27,339 nt of DNA, from positions 1 to 27,339 of the forward strand of contig UQVD01000015.1 in assembly GCA_900544385.1 (NCBI GenBank), in the 5' to 3' direction. Source of the DNA: an uncultured Collinsella sp. GTDB taxonomy: Bacteria; Actinomycetota; Coriobacteriia; Coriobacteriales; Coriobacteriaceae. Positions 7,636 to 14,740 of the stretch are shown piece by piece. Every line of letters starts with the position of its first letter. Positions within the stretch are counted from its first letter, which is position 1. The translations under genes were made by a program, and so were the position numbers. The notes under the pieces are model-generated. The model saw only the letters and a program-made list of their open reading frames with translations. It was not told the DNA's origin and made no database searches.

Positions 7636-8664
7636 CTAGCGCTGTACGTAGGCGCGGACGAGCTCGTAGGTGTTGCGCACGCCGTCGATGTGGCTGCGCT
7701 CGTAGTTGTGGCTCGCGTACACGCCGGGGCCGATCAGGCCGTGACGGATGTCGTAGCCGGCAGAGAGCGTGGCCTCGACGTCCGAGCCGTAATGCGGGTA
7801 CACGTCGATGGCATAATCGAGCTCAAGCTCGCGCGCGATATTGGACAGCGTGGTCACCAGATCGTAGTTGTAGGGGCCACCCGAATCCTTGGCGCAAATC
7901 GACACCATGCGCTCGGTGCAGCCCAGGTCGTCGCCCACGCAGCCCATGTCAACGCTGATCATCTCGCGCGTGTCGGCCGGCACGAAAGCACCGCCGTGGC
8001 CGACCTCCTCGTACACGGTAAAGAGCAGCGACACCTTGCGCGAAAGCGACACCTCGCCATCAGCAACAGCGCGGGCAAGACCCAGCAGAATCGACGCCGA
8101 CAGCTTGTCATCCAGGAAGCGGCTCTTGATGTAGCCGCTCTCCGTCACCGTGGTTCGCGGATCCATAGCGATGATGTCGCCGGTCTGAATGCCCAGCTCA
8201 AGCACATCGTCCTTGCTGTCGACATTCTCATCGAGCAGGATTTCCATGTTCTTCTCGATGGTCTTGACCGGCTCGTCGGCCACGTGCGCCGAAGGCTCGA
8301 TATTGAGGACCACACCCGTGTACACATTGCCGTCACGCGTGTAGACGGTGCAGTTCTCGCCATCGGCCGTAGACCACTGGTGCCCACCAAGCGTCGTGGG
8401 ACGCAGGCGACCATTGTCCTTAATGGAACGTACCATGGCACCCAGGGTATCGACATGGCTCGCCAGTACGAGCGGCTCACCCTCGCCACCAAGCTCAACG
8501 AGCACGTTACCCTTATTGGAACGCTCAGGCCCAAACCCCATATCGCGCAGGGTCTCCATCAGATAATCAGTAGCCGCGCGGGTATAGCCCGTAGGCGAAG
8601 CAATAGAAGTCAGCACCTTCAACTGGTCAGTGATAAAACCAAGCGAAGAATCCATCTGGGACAC
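7636..8664 (-). CDS. M42 family metallo-aminopeptidase (glutamyl aminopeptidase type)
   Basis: A 342-residue zinc/cobalt aminopeptidase of the M42 (PepA/FrvX/TET) family, which trims peptides inside the cell as large oligomers. The metal ligands and catalytic residues are all visible: H in LASHVDTLG, D in FLDDKLSAS, the EE pair in TVYEEVGHGG, D in ISVDMG and H in YASHNYERSH. Start choice is uncertain. GAAAGG lies 9 bases before GTG 8664, a better fit than ATG 8655 (18 bases), and the upstream extension to 8718 has no support. It is a single-gene unit with its own terminator. Some M42 members are sugar-operon proteins, but nothing nearby suggests that here. Confidence 0.92.
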   Translation of the reverse strand: MSQMDSSLGFITDQLKVLTSIASPTGYTRAATDYLMETLRDMGFGPERSNKGNVLVELGGEGEPLVLASHVDTLGAMVRSIKDNGRLRPTTLGGHQWSTADGENCTVYTRDGNVYTGVVLNIEPSAHVADEPVKTIEKNMEILLDENVDSKDDVLELGIQTGDIIAMDPRTTVTESGYIKSRFLDDKLSASILLGLARAVADGEVSLSRKVSLLFTVYEEVGHGGAFVPADTREMISVDMGCVGDDLGCTERMVSICAKDSGGPYNYDLVTTLSNIARELELDYAIDVYPHYGSDVEATLSAGYDIRHGLIGPGVYASHNYERSHIDGVRNTYELVRAYVQR

Positions 8665-8782
8665 CAATGTCACCCTTTCATATCGAATTAAACCCACAGC
8701 AACAATACCACCACGCACAATTATTTACCTAGCGAGACAACCCGTCGAGCTTCCCAGAGCAGCGCCCGCCACGATAACGAGC

Positions 8783-8912
8783 CGGCGGGCCCCTGCCCGT
8801 AAGCCCCAGAATCTTTCCGCAGGACAGAAGGAGGCCCCGCCGCACGTAGTGCGCAGCGGGGCCTCCGACATGTCCGAGGACGATTGTGGGGCTAACGGGC
8901 AGGAGCCCGCCG
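8783..8912. repeat. 130-base nested palindrome after fucO
   Basis: The outer arms (8784-8813 and 8882-8911) are reverse complements over 30 bases with three mismatches. An internal loop containing GGACA on both sides follows. The inner stem pairs GGAGGCCCCGC (8830-8840) with GCGGGGCCTCC (8856-8866), capped by CGCAC/GTGCG. It ends seven bases before the fucO stop codon and has no U-run. It may be a transcription-blocking hairpin, an mRNA 3' stabiliser or a mobile palindromic element. Confidence 0.8.
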
Positions 8913-8919
8913 AACCAAG

Positions 8920-10086
8920 TTAGGCAGCCGGGCAGATCTTCTTGAAGAGCTCGATGACGTCGTCGAGCGTTGCCTCGCGCGGGTTACCCGGGAAGCAGGC
9001 GTCGGCCATGGCGTCCTTGGCCAGGACCTCGATCTCGTCAGCCTTCATGGCCTCGCAGACGTGCGGGATGTTCACGTCGGCGGAAAGCTGCTTGACGGCG
9101 GCGATAGCGGCGTCGGCAGCCTCGTCGGTGCTCATGCCCGTGGTGTCAACACCCATGGCAACGGCAACCTTGGCCAGGCGCTCAGCGCAAACCGGCTTGT
9201 TGAACTCCATGGCAATCGGCAGCAGCATGGCGCAAGCGACGCCGTGCGGGGTGTCGTAGTGAGCGGACAGGGTGTGAGCCATAGCGTGGTCGATACCCAG
9301 GCCGACATTGGAGAAGCCCATGCCGGCGACATACTGGCCAAGGGCCATGCCCTCACGGCCGGAGCCGGGCTGACCGGACTTGGCCTCGGCGACGGAGTCA
9401 CGCAGGTTCTCGCTGATCAGCTTAATAGCCTCAAAGTGGAACATGTCGGAGAGCTCCCAAGCGCCCTTGGTGGTGTAGCCCTCAATGGCGTGGGTCAGAG
9501 CGTCCATGCCGGTGGAGGCGGTCAGACCGGCGGGCATGGAAGCCATCATATCGGGGTCGACGACGGCGACCTCGGGGGCGTCGTTGGTGTCGACGCACAC
9601 GAACTTGCGGACCTTCTCGGGGTCGGTGATGACGTAGTTGATGGTCACCTCGGCAGCGGTACCGGCGGTCGTCGGCACGGCGATGGTGAACACGGCGTGG
9701 TTCTTAGTGGGAGCAACGCCCTCGAGGCTGCGGACATCGGCGAACTCGGGGTTGTTGATGATGATGCCGATGGCCTTGGCGGTGTCCATGGAGGAGCCGC
9801 CACCGATGGTCACGATAGCGTCAGCCTCGGCAGCCTTGAAGGCCTCGACGCCGTCCTTGACGTTCTGGATAGTGGGGTTGGGCTTGATCTCGGAGTAGAG
9901 GCTCCAAGCGATGCCGGCGGCATCGAGCTCGTCGGTCACCTTAGCGGTAACGCCAAACTTGACCAGATCGGGGTCGGAGCAGACGAAGATCTTCTTGTAG
10001 CCGCGACGCTGGAGCTCGCCGGGGATCTCCTTGATGGCGCCGGAACCATGATAAGAGATGGTATTGAGAACGAAACGATTAGCCAT
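8920..10086 (-). CDS. fucO: Lactaldehyde reductase / iron-containing alcohol dehydrogenase
   Basis: A 388-residue group III iron-dependent alcohol dehydrogenase. It tracks E. coli FucO from its first residues (MANRFVLN) through NNPEFADVRSLEG, PTTAGTAAEVTINYVITD, GQYVAGMGFSNVGLG and the GNPREATLDDVIEL end. The iron ligands are the D and H in TGMDALTHAIEG and the two later histidines in GIDHAMAH and YDTPHG. GGGSSMDTAKAIG is the NAD-binding loop. In fucose and rhamnose fermentation this enzyme reduces L-lactaldehyde to 1,2-propanediol and regenerates NAD+. GGGAGG before ATG 10086 sets the start. No fucose or rhamnose genes are in the window, so it may serve as a general fermentative reductase. 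A LacI-type palindrome lies about 100 bases upstream. Confidence 0.9.
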   Translation of the reverse strand: MANRFVLNTISYHGSGAIKEIPGELQRRGYKKIFVCSDPDLVKFGVTAKVTDELDAAGIAWSLYSEIKPNPTIQNVKDGVEAFKAAEADAIVTIGGGSSMDTAKAIGIIINNPEFADVRSLEGVAPTKNHAVFTIAVPTTAGTAAEVTINYVITDPEKVRKFVCVDTNDAPEVAVVDPDMMASMPAGLTASTGMDALTHAIEGYTTKGAWELSDMFHFEAIKLISENLRDSVAEAKSGQPGSGREGMALGQYVAGMGFSNVGLGIDHAMAHTLSAHYDTPHGVACAMLLPIAMEFNKPVCAERLAKVAVAMGVDTTGMSTDEAADAAIAAVKQLSADVNIPHVCEAMKADEIEVLAKDAMADACFPGNPREATLDDVIELFKKICPAA

Positions 10087-10185
10087 TGAAAGCCTCCCAT
10101 CGTGTGCGGGGCACCCATTACGCCCCACGCTATGAGTCCCATCCTAACGCTTTTGAAACGAAAAACACGTGAGAACATCAAATTT

Positions 10186-10201
10186 GTTAAAGCGTTTCAA
10201 C
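10186..10201 (-). promoter_or_regulatory. LacI-family operator-like palindrome upstream of fucO
   Basis: GTTAAAGCGTTTCAAC is a near-palindrome with the central CG typical of LacI/GalR-family sites. A related sequence, AACGCTTTTGAAACG, occurs 40 bases nearer the gene at 10146-10160. The pair may form a two-site operator for sugar or catabolite control of fucO. No promoter hexamers could be fixed. Confidence 0.45.
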
Positions 10202-10209
10202 AGCTGATG

Positions 10210-10245
10210 AAAAATATTGCGGCAAAGGGACAGCCCCTTTGCCGC
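10210..10245 (-). terminator. Intrinsic terminator of the YoaK-like gene
   Basis: GCGGCAAAGGG (10219-10229) pairs perfectly with CCCTTTGCCGC (10235-10245) around a five-base loop. The minus strand then reads AATATTTTTC. It begins 7 bases after the stop codon of the 10252-10968 gene. Confidence 0.85.
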
Positions 10246-10251
10246 ATTCGG

Positions 10252-10968
10252 TTACTTTCGACAGCCCTCTTTCCAAGCCTCGGCCGCAACCTTCCAGCGA
10301 AAACGCAAGTCGCGCTCGCGGTCGATGAACATGATGGCAAACGCGACAAACAGCAGCAAACTCGCCACGACGATGGCATGCAGGCCCATGCGCTCAATAC
10401 ACCAGTTGCCCAACACGGCGCCAAACACAAAGGTAAAGATCACGCCAAAGTACAGCAGGCCGTTTTCCAAAAAGCCGCGCCTGTGGGTGATGATGTAATC
10501 GTCCACGTTTTGTAGCGCGTTGCGCAAGTTGCCGATGCACATGGTCGTAGCGATGCCGTGACCGTGGATCTTGCGGAAGCTCTCGACCTGCATGCCGCAG
10601 GCAAACGAGGTGAGGCAGTTGGCGAGCAGGTTGAAATTGCCGCCCGGGATAAAGCTCACGCCCAGCAAGATGACGGCTTCAAAGAACACCGTCACTTGGC
10701 GCCAGTGAATCACGCTGCCAAACCGTTCGTGTACCAGGTCGGCAAGCATAATGCCCACGGCAAACGACACCACAGGGAAGAAGTAGCGCCCCGCAAGTGC
10801 CCAATTGCCCTCCGAGATGCTCACGCCCACCAGCAAGATGTTGCCCGTCTGCGCATTAGCGAAAACATGGTCGCGCCCAATGTACGAATAAACGTCCATA
10901 AAGCCACCGGCGAGCGCCAAGATGATGCCCAGCTCAATAGACTCCGATATCTGTTTGGCACGCTGCAT
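10252..10968 (-). CDS. YoaK/DUF1275 family membrane protein
   Basis: A 238-residue membrane protein with six or seven hydrophobic segments. GGFMDVYSYIGRDHVFANAQ followed by TGNILLVG is the DUF1275 signature, and QVESFRKIHGHGIATTMCIG is its second conserved block. AGGGAGG about 10 bases before ATG 10968 supports this start; the frame continues open to 11217 without other evidence. The family is of unknown function and is thought to be transport-related. It has its own terminator and is divergent from ygiQ. Confidence 0.9.
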   Translation of the reverse strand: MQRAKQISESIELGIILALAGGFMDVYSYIGRDHVFANAQTGNILLVGVSISEGNWALAGRYFFPVVSFAVGIMLADLVHERFGSVIHWRQVTVFFEAVILLGVSFIPGGNFNLLANCLTSFACGMQVESFRKIHGHGIATTMCIGNLRNALQNVDDYIITHRRGFLENGLLYFGVIFTFVFGAVLGNWCIERMGLHAIVVASLLLFVAFAIMFIDRERDLRFRWKVAAEAWKEGCRK

Positions 10969-11165
10969 CGCCGTGCATCCTCCCTGTTGACGACTCTCTC
11001 GTGCGTTGGCGGAAACATAGCCGCCGTTCATACTGTAACCCATTGACAACATGGCGTGCGCGCGAGACGGGTTCTCCAACGCGCAGATACACAGTCTGGA
11101 AACAAACAGCGGGCGCGGCGCCGACACCCGCACTGACGCGCCGATCCACCAGCTCGTGTACTCCA

Positions 11166-11198
11166 CCAGTCTTTTTAGCCCCGTCCCAAAAAGACTGG
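11166..11198. repeat. Hairpin with GTCCC core in the ygiQ upstream region
   Basis: CCAGTCTTTTT (11166-11176) is the exact reverse complement of AAAAAGACTGG (11188-11198). The 11-base loop contains CCCCGTCCC, the complement of the GGGACGGGG core seen in other repeats here. It lies in the divergent spacer, 38 bases before the ygiQ start. Confidence 0.7.
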
Positions 11199-11236
11199 TT
11201 ACAATTACGTGCAGCATACAAACACCGGGAGGGATC

Positions 11237-13372
11237 GTGGCAAAAAAGCCTCAGCACGCTCAGAATAACCAGCGCAGTCAGCAGGGCAAACAGGGCCAGC
11301 AGCAAAAGCGCGGCGGCAAGGCCCAGGGCGGCCACGCCGCTCATACCCCGGCAGCGCCCGCCCGTCCCTGGCGCCCGGGCCGCGATAAGTTCCTTCCCGT
11401 CAGCCGCGCCGATATGGACGCGCGCGGTTGGGACCAGTGTGACTTCGTCTACATCTGCGGCGACGCCTACGTGGACCACCCCAGCTTTGGTATGGCCATC
11501 ATCAGCCGCGTACTCGACGCGCACGGCTACAAAGTGGGCATCATCTGCCAACCCGACTGGACCGATCCCACCAGCATCAGCGTGCTCGGTGAGCCGCGCC
11601 TGGGCTTTTTGGTCAGTGCCGGCAACATGGACTCCATGGTCAACCACTATTCGGTGACCAAGCACCGCCGCCACACCGACGCCTATACCCCCGGCGGCGA
11701 GGAAGGTCACCGCCCCAACCGTGCCGTCACGGTCTACGGCAATCTCATCCGTCAGACGTTCAAGGACGCCCCCATCATCATCGGCGGCATCGAGGCAAGC
11801 CTGCGTCGCCTGGCCCACTACGACTACTGGCAGGATAAGCTCAAGCGCTCGGTGCTGCTCGACTCGGGCGCCGACATCCTCATCTACGGCATGGGCGAGC
11901 ACGCGATTGTCGAGATCGCCGACGCGCTCGACGCGGGGCTGCCCGTCGATCAGATCACCTATATCAACGGCACCGTTTACCGCACGGGTTCGCTCGACGA
12001 GGTCTACGACTACGACCTGCTGCCCAGCTGGGACGACCTTGCCGCCGACAAGCTCAACTACGCCCGAAGCTTTAACGTGCAGCAGCAAAATATGGACCCC
12101 ATCACTGGGCATCGCCTGGTAGAGCCCTACCCCAACAGCGTCTATGTGGTGCAGAACCCGCCGTCGGCAACACTCACCACCGACGAGATGGACGAGGTTG
12201 CCGAACTCCCCTACGCACGCGATTGGCATCCCGACTACGACGCGGCAGGCGGCGTGCCGGCCTTTGCCGAGATCAAGTTTTCGATCAGCTCCAACCGCGG
12301 CTGTTTTGGCGAGTGCTCGTTTTGCGCCCTCACCTTCCACCAGGGTCGCGTACTGCAGATGCGCAGCCACGACTCGATTATGCGCGAGGCCGAGCTGCTC
12401 ACGCGCGATCCCGAGTTTAAGGGCTACATCAACGACGTGGGCGGACCGACGGCAAACTTTAGCCGCCCGGCCTGCGACAAGCAGCTCAAGCACGGCGTGT
12501 GCAAGAACAAGCGCTGCCTGTGGCCGAACGTGTGCAAGAACATGGTGGTCGACGAGAGCGGCTACACGCAGCTGCTACGCGACCTGCGCCAGCTGCCGGG
12601 CGTCAAAAAGGTCTTCGTCCGCAGCGGCATCCGTTTTGACTACACCATGGCCGATACCTCGGACGAGTTTTTGCGCGAGCTGCTGGAGCATCACATCTCG
12701 GGCCAGTTGCGTGTAGCGCCCGAGCACGTGAGTGACGCGGTACTGTCCGTGATGGGCAAGCCGAGCCGCGCCGTCTACGATGTGTTCTGCCGCAAATTTG
12801 AGCGCCTGAACCGCGAGTACGGACTCAAGCAGTACGTGGTGCCGTATCTGATCTCGAGCCACCCCGGCTCGACGATGAAGGAAGCCGTGGACCTTGCCGA
12901 GGCCGTGCGCGACATGGGCTACATGCCCGAGCAGGTGCAGGACTTCTACCCTACGCCGTCCACCATGTCGACCTGCATGTACTACACCGGCGTGGACCCG
13001 CGCACCATGGAGCCGATCTACGTGGCGCGCGACCCGCACGAGAAGGCCATGCAACGCGCGCTCATCCAGTATCGCAAGCCCGAGAACTACAAGCTGGTAC
13101 GTGAGGCGCTGGAGAAGGCCGGCCGCCGCGATCTGATCGGCTACACCAAGCATTGTCTGATTCGCCCCGTGCCGCCACGCCCGGGCGAGACATCAGCCGG
13201 CGGCGGACACGGCACCGGCAAGAAGGGCGGCAAGGCCCACGGTGGCGCCGCCGGCAAGGGACCCAAAGGCAGCAAGGGATACGGCGGCATGTCGCGCGCG
13301 CAGAACACCGCCGGTCGCAATCGCGCGGCCCAGGGACGACAGGGCGCCAACGGAGGCGGCAGGCGCAACTAG
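11237..13372 (+). CDS. ygiQ: YgiQ family radical SAM protein
   Basis: A 711-residue radical SAM enzyme. GTG 11237 preceded by GGGAGGG is the start; the open frame reaching back to 11051 lacks a ribosome binding site. The body opens with the family N-terminal domain (DFVYICGDAYVDHPSFG, then IIIGGIEASLRRLAHYDYW). The [4Fe-4S] motif is C-x3-C-x2-C in SNRGCFGECSFCALTFHQGR. VAPEHVSDAVLSVMGKPS and YFYPTPSTMST-like FYPTPSTMSTCMYYTGVDP are further family blocks. Both ends are low-complexity: a Q/K/G-rich 45-residue head and a G/K/R-rich 55-residue tail, likely disordered and possibly RNA-binding. The biochemical reaction of YgiQ is unknown. Its stop codon overlaps that of the convergent CPBP gene. 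Confidence 0.95.
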   Translation: MAKKPQHAQNNQRSQQGKQGQQQKRGGKAQGGHAAHTPAAPARPWRPGRDKFLPVSRADMDARGWDQCDFVYICGDAYVDHPSFGMAIISRVLDAHGYKVGIICQPDWTDPTSISVLGEPRLGFLVSAGNMDSMVNHYSVTKHRRHTDAYTPGGEEGHRPNRAVTVYGNLIRQTFKDAPIIIGGIEASLRRLAHYDYWQDKLKRSVLLDSGADILIYGMGEHAIVEIADALDAGLPVDQITYINGTVYRTGSLDEVYDYDLLPSWDDLAADKLNYARSFNVQQQNMDPITGHRLVEPYPNSVYVVQNPPSATLTTDEMDEVAELPYARDWHPDYDAAGGVPAFAEIKFSISSNRGCFGECSFCALTFHQGRVLQMRSHDSIMREAELLTRDPEFKGYINDVGGPTANFSRPACDKQLKHGVCKNKRCLWPNVCKNMVVDESGYTQLLRDLRQLPGVKKVFVRSGIRFDYTMADTSDEFLRELLEHHISGQLRVAPEHVSDAVLSVMGKPSRAVYDVFCRKFERLNREYGLKQYVVPYLISSHPGSTMKEAVDLAEAVRDMGYMPEQVQDFYPTPSTMSTCMYYTGVDPRTMEPIYVARDPHEKAMQRALIQYRKPENYKLVREALEKAGRRDLIGYTKHCLIRPVPPRPGETSAGGGHGTGKKGGKAHGGAAGKGPKGSKGYGGMSRAQNTAGRNRAAQGRQGANGGGRRN

Positions 13373-14280
13373 GGCAGTGGTGCGCTCGCTGCGTCCATCC
13401 CACACGCGTGGCGCAGCGAGTGCATTGCCTCAATGAGAATGACGCCGGCGATAGCAACCGTGACCACCACGTCGAACGGCGTGTTCACAAACCATAGCAG
13501 GCCCATGAGGTACGAGCCGGCATTAAAGGCAAAGTGCAGCAGGATCGTGTAGCGGAGCTTTCCGGTGGTCACGAGCACCCAGCCAAAGATGAGGCCGGCG
13601 GCCCCCGCGTAGCAGCCCTGCACCCAGTTCATGTGCATAAAGCCGAAGACCGCCGCCTGCAGCACGATTGCCGCGGCGACGCCCCAGGTACTCGGGGCCG
13701 CCCAGGGCACTATGGTGCCGTCTTGCGCGCTCGCACGACGCCGGCGCTTCCAAAGTGGGCGGCACTGCGGATTAAACGCTCGGAGCGAAAACTCAAAAAT
13801 AATGCCGCGCACCAGCAGCTCTTCACAAAATGGGGCGCCGAGCACCGTAGTCAGGACGGCGAGATAGCTGGTGTCGCCCATGCCTGTTTCCTCGACAAGT
13901 TCACTGTAATCGGCCGCGACCTCGGGCAACAATGACAGTACGGCGTCGGTCACGTAGCCAACGACCACCTGCAGTGCCAAGCCGATCACGATAACGCAGG
14001 CAATGCGCTTCCACGCGCTACGCACTCCCCCGCCAAGCGGACGCTCACCTTGCCAGCGCGCGATAAACGACCGCGGCCACAAATAACGCCACCATAGCAG
14101 CGCCATCAAAAACGACGCCGTCTGAGCGACGGCTTGAAACCATTGAATATCGAGGTTGTCGATCGGGAAACCCGTCAGCGCCGACACGATGTCCAGCACG
14201 GAGAACAAAACCATGCTCAGGACAATATCGGCAGCGACAACGCCAAAACAGGCAAGCGCCCAAACCAGCGCATTGAGCAT
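13369..14280 (-). CDS. CPBP family intramembrane metalloprotease (CAAX/Abi type)
   Basis: A 303-residue polytopic membrane protein with about eight hydrophobic segments. The three CPBP motifs are present: EELLVRG in GAPFCEELLVRG, FGFMHMN, and HFAFN. These provide the glutamates and histidines of the membrane-embedded metal site. GGGAGGAGG before ATG 14280 fixes the start. In bacteria such proteins process peptides or confer bacteriocin self-immunity; the substrate here is unknown. The gene starts 23 bases after the RelB-like antitoxin, so the two probably share a transcript. An insertion of basic residues (WKRRRRASAQ) follows the first motif. The stop codon overlaps the ygiQ stop by four bases. 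Confidence 0.9.
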   Translation of the reverse strand: MLNALVWALACFGVVAADIVLSMVLFSVLDIVSALTGFPIDNLDIQWFQAVAQTASFLMALLWWRYLWPRSFIARWQGERPLGGGVRSAWKRIACVIVIGLALQVVVGYVTDAVLSLLPEVAADYSELVEETGMGDTSYLAVLTTVLGAPFCEELLVRGIIFEFSLRAFNPQCRPLWKRRRRASAQDGTIVPWAAPSTWGVAAAIVLQAAVFGFMHMNWVQGCYAGAAGLIFGWVLVTTGKLRYTILLHFAFNAGSYLMGLLWFVNTPFDVVVTVAIAGVILIEAMHSLRHACGMDAASAPLP

Positions 14281-14293
14281 GCCGACCTCCTCC

Positions 14294-14341
14294 CAACGAC
14301 TAGTCATTGGGGACGTTCTTCAACGACTAGCTGTTGGGGAC
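14294..14341. repeat. Tandem 21-base repeat with TTGGGGAC core
   Basis: CAACGACTAG-TCA-TTGGGGAC (14294-14314) and CAACGACTAG-CTG-TTGGGGAC (14321-14341) are direct copies with a 27-base period and three changes. They cover the end of the RelB-like gene and reach to within 14 bases of the CPBP start codon. Confidence 0.85.
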
Positions 14342-14525
14342 AGTCTTTGCCAAAGGCCCCGCTGGGCGAGATGTCGAACGGGAAGGTGCCGCAGCGATTG
14401 AACGCGGCGATAAACATGCGGATGGCGTTGGACGGCGTGGTGCCCACGAGCTGGGTTGCCGCCGCGAAGGCTGCCTTCTCCTCAGGCAAGACCTTCGCGA
14501 CTACGGGGGTCATGTGTTCTGCCAT
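14304..14525 (-). CDS. RelB/DinJ-family antitoxin, orphan
   Basis: A 73-residue protein starting at ATG 14525, with AAGGAAG upstream. KVLPEEKAAFAAATQLVGTT and PSNAIRMFIAAF form the ribbon-helix-helix and following helix of RelB/DinJ antitoxins, and CGTFPFDIS is the usual segment leading into the toxin-binding tail. No RelE/YafQ toxin gene follows; a membrane protease gene does. The last 13 residues (DCPQQLVVEERPQ) and the TGA stop are encoded by a tandem intergenic-type repeat, so the native tail may have been replaced. It could act as a stand-alone repressor of this two-gene unit. Confidence 0.8.
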   Translation of the reverse strand: MAEHMTPVVAKVLPEEKAAFAAATQLVGTTPSNAIRMFIAAFNRCGTFPFDISPSGAFGKDCPQQLVVEERPQ

Positions 14526-14560
14526 GGCGCTTCCTTTTTGAAACGACGGTAGTGCGGATA

Positions 14561-14668
14561 GATGCGGGCCACGCGGCTGGGCGACGGGCTGTGAAGGCAA
14601 CCCGATTGGCCCGCATCCGGAGTTTGTTTCTGCGGCGTTGGTATTACTTGGTAATCCTAAGTATTACC
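14561..14668 (-). promoter_or_regulatory. Structured leader and operator-like repeat upstream of the RelB-like gene
   Basis: GATGCGGGCCA (14561-14571) pairs perfectly with TGGCCCGCATC (14607-14617), with a smaller CGGG/CCCG hairpin inside. Further upstream, GGTATTACTT (14640-14649) and AAGTATTACC (14659-14668) are inverted with one mismatch around a third GGTAAT copy. The latter is the kind of site a RelB-type ribbon-helix-helix protein binds. Binding and autoregulation are inferred. Confidence 0.5.
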
Positions 14669-14695
14669 CCGCAGATAGAATACCACACCCGACCC

Positions 14696-14720
14696 CATTG
14701 GGACGGAGGAAAACGAATCA
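14696..14720. repeat. Dispersed repeat, single arm
   Basis: This 25-base segment matches the arm at 1963-1987 at 22 of 25 positions (shared core GGGACGGAGGAAAAC). No inverted partner is next to it. It lies 20 bases past the stop of the ABC transporter gene. Confidence 0.8.
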
Positions 14721-14740
14721 TTTTGTTGCTGAGTAAGTAT

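Noticed and set aside
10934..12493. 519-codon minus-strand frame opposite ygiQ
   Set aside because: Antisense shadow; the plus strand carries the radical SAM motif and strong family likeness.
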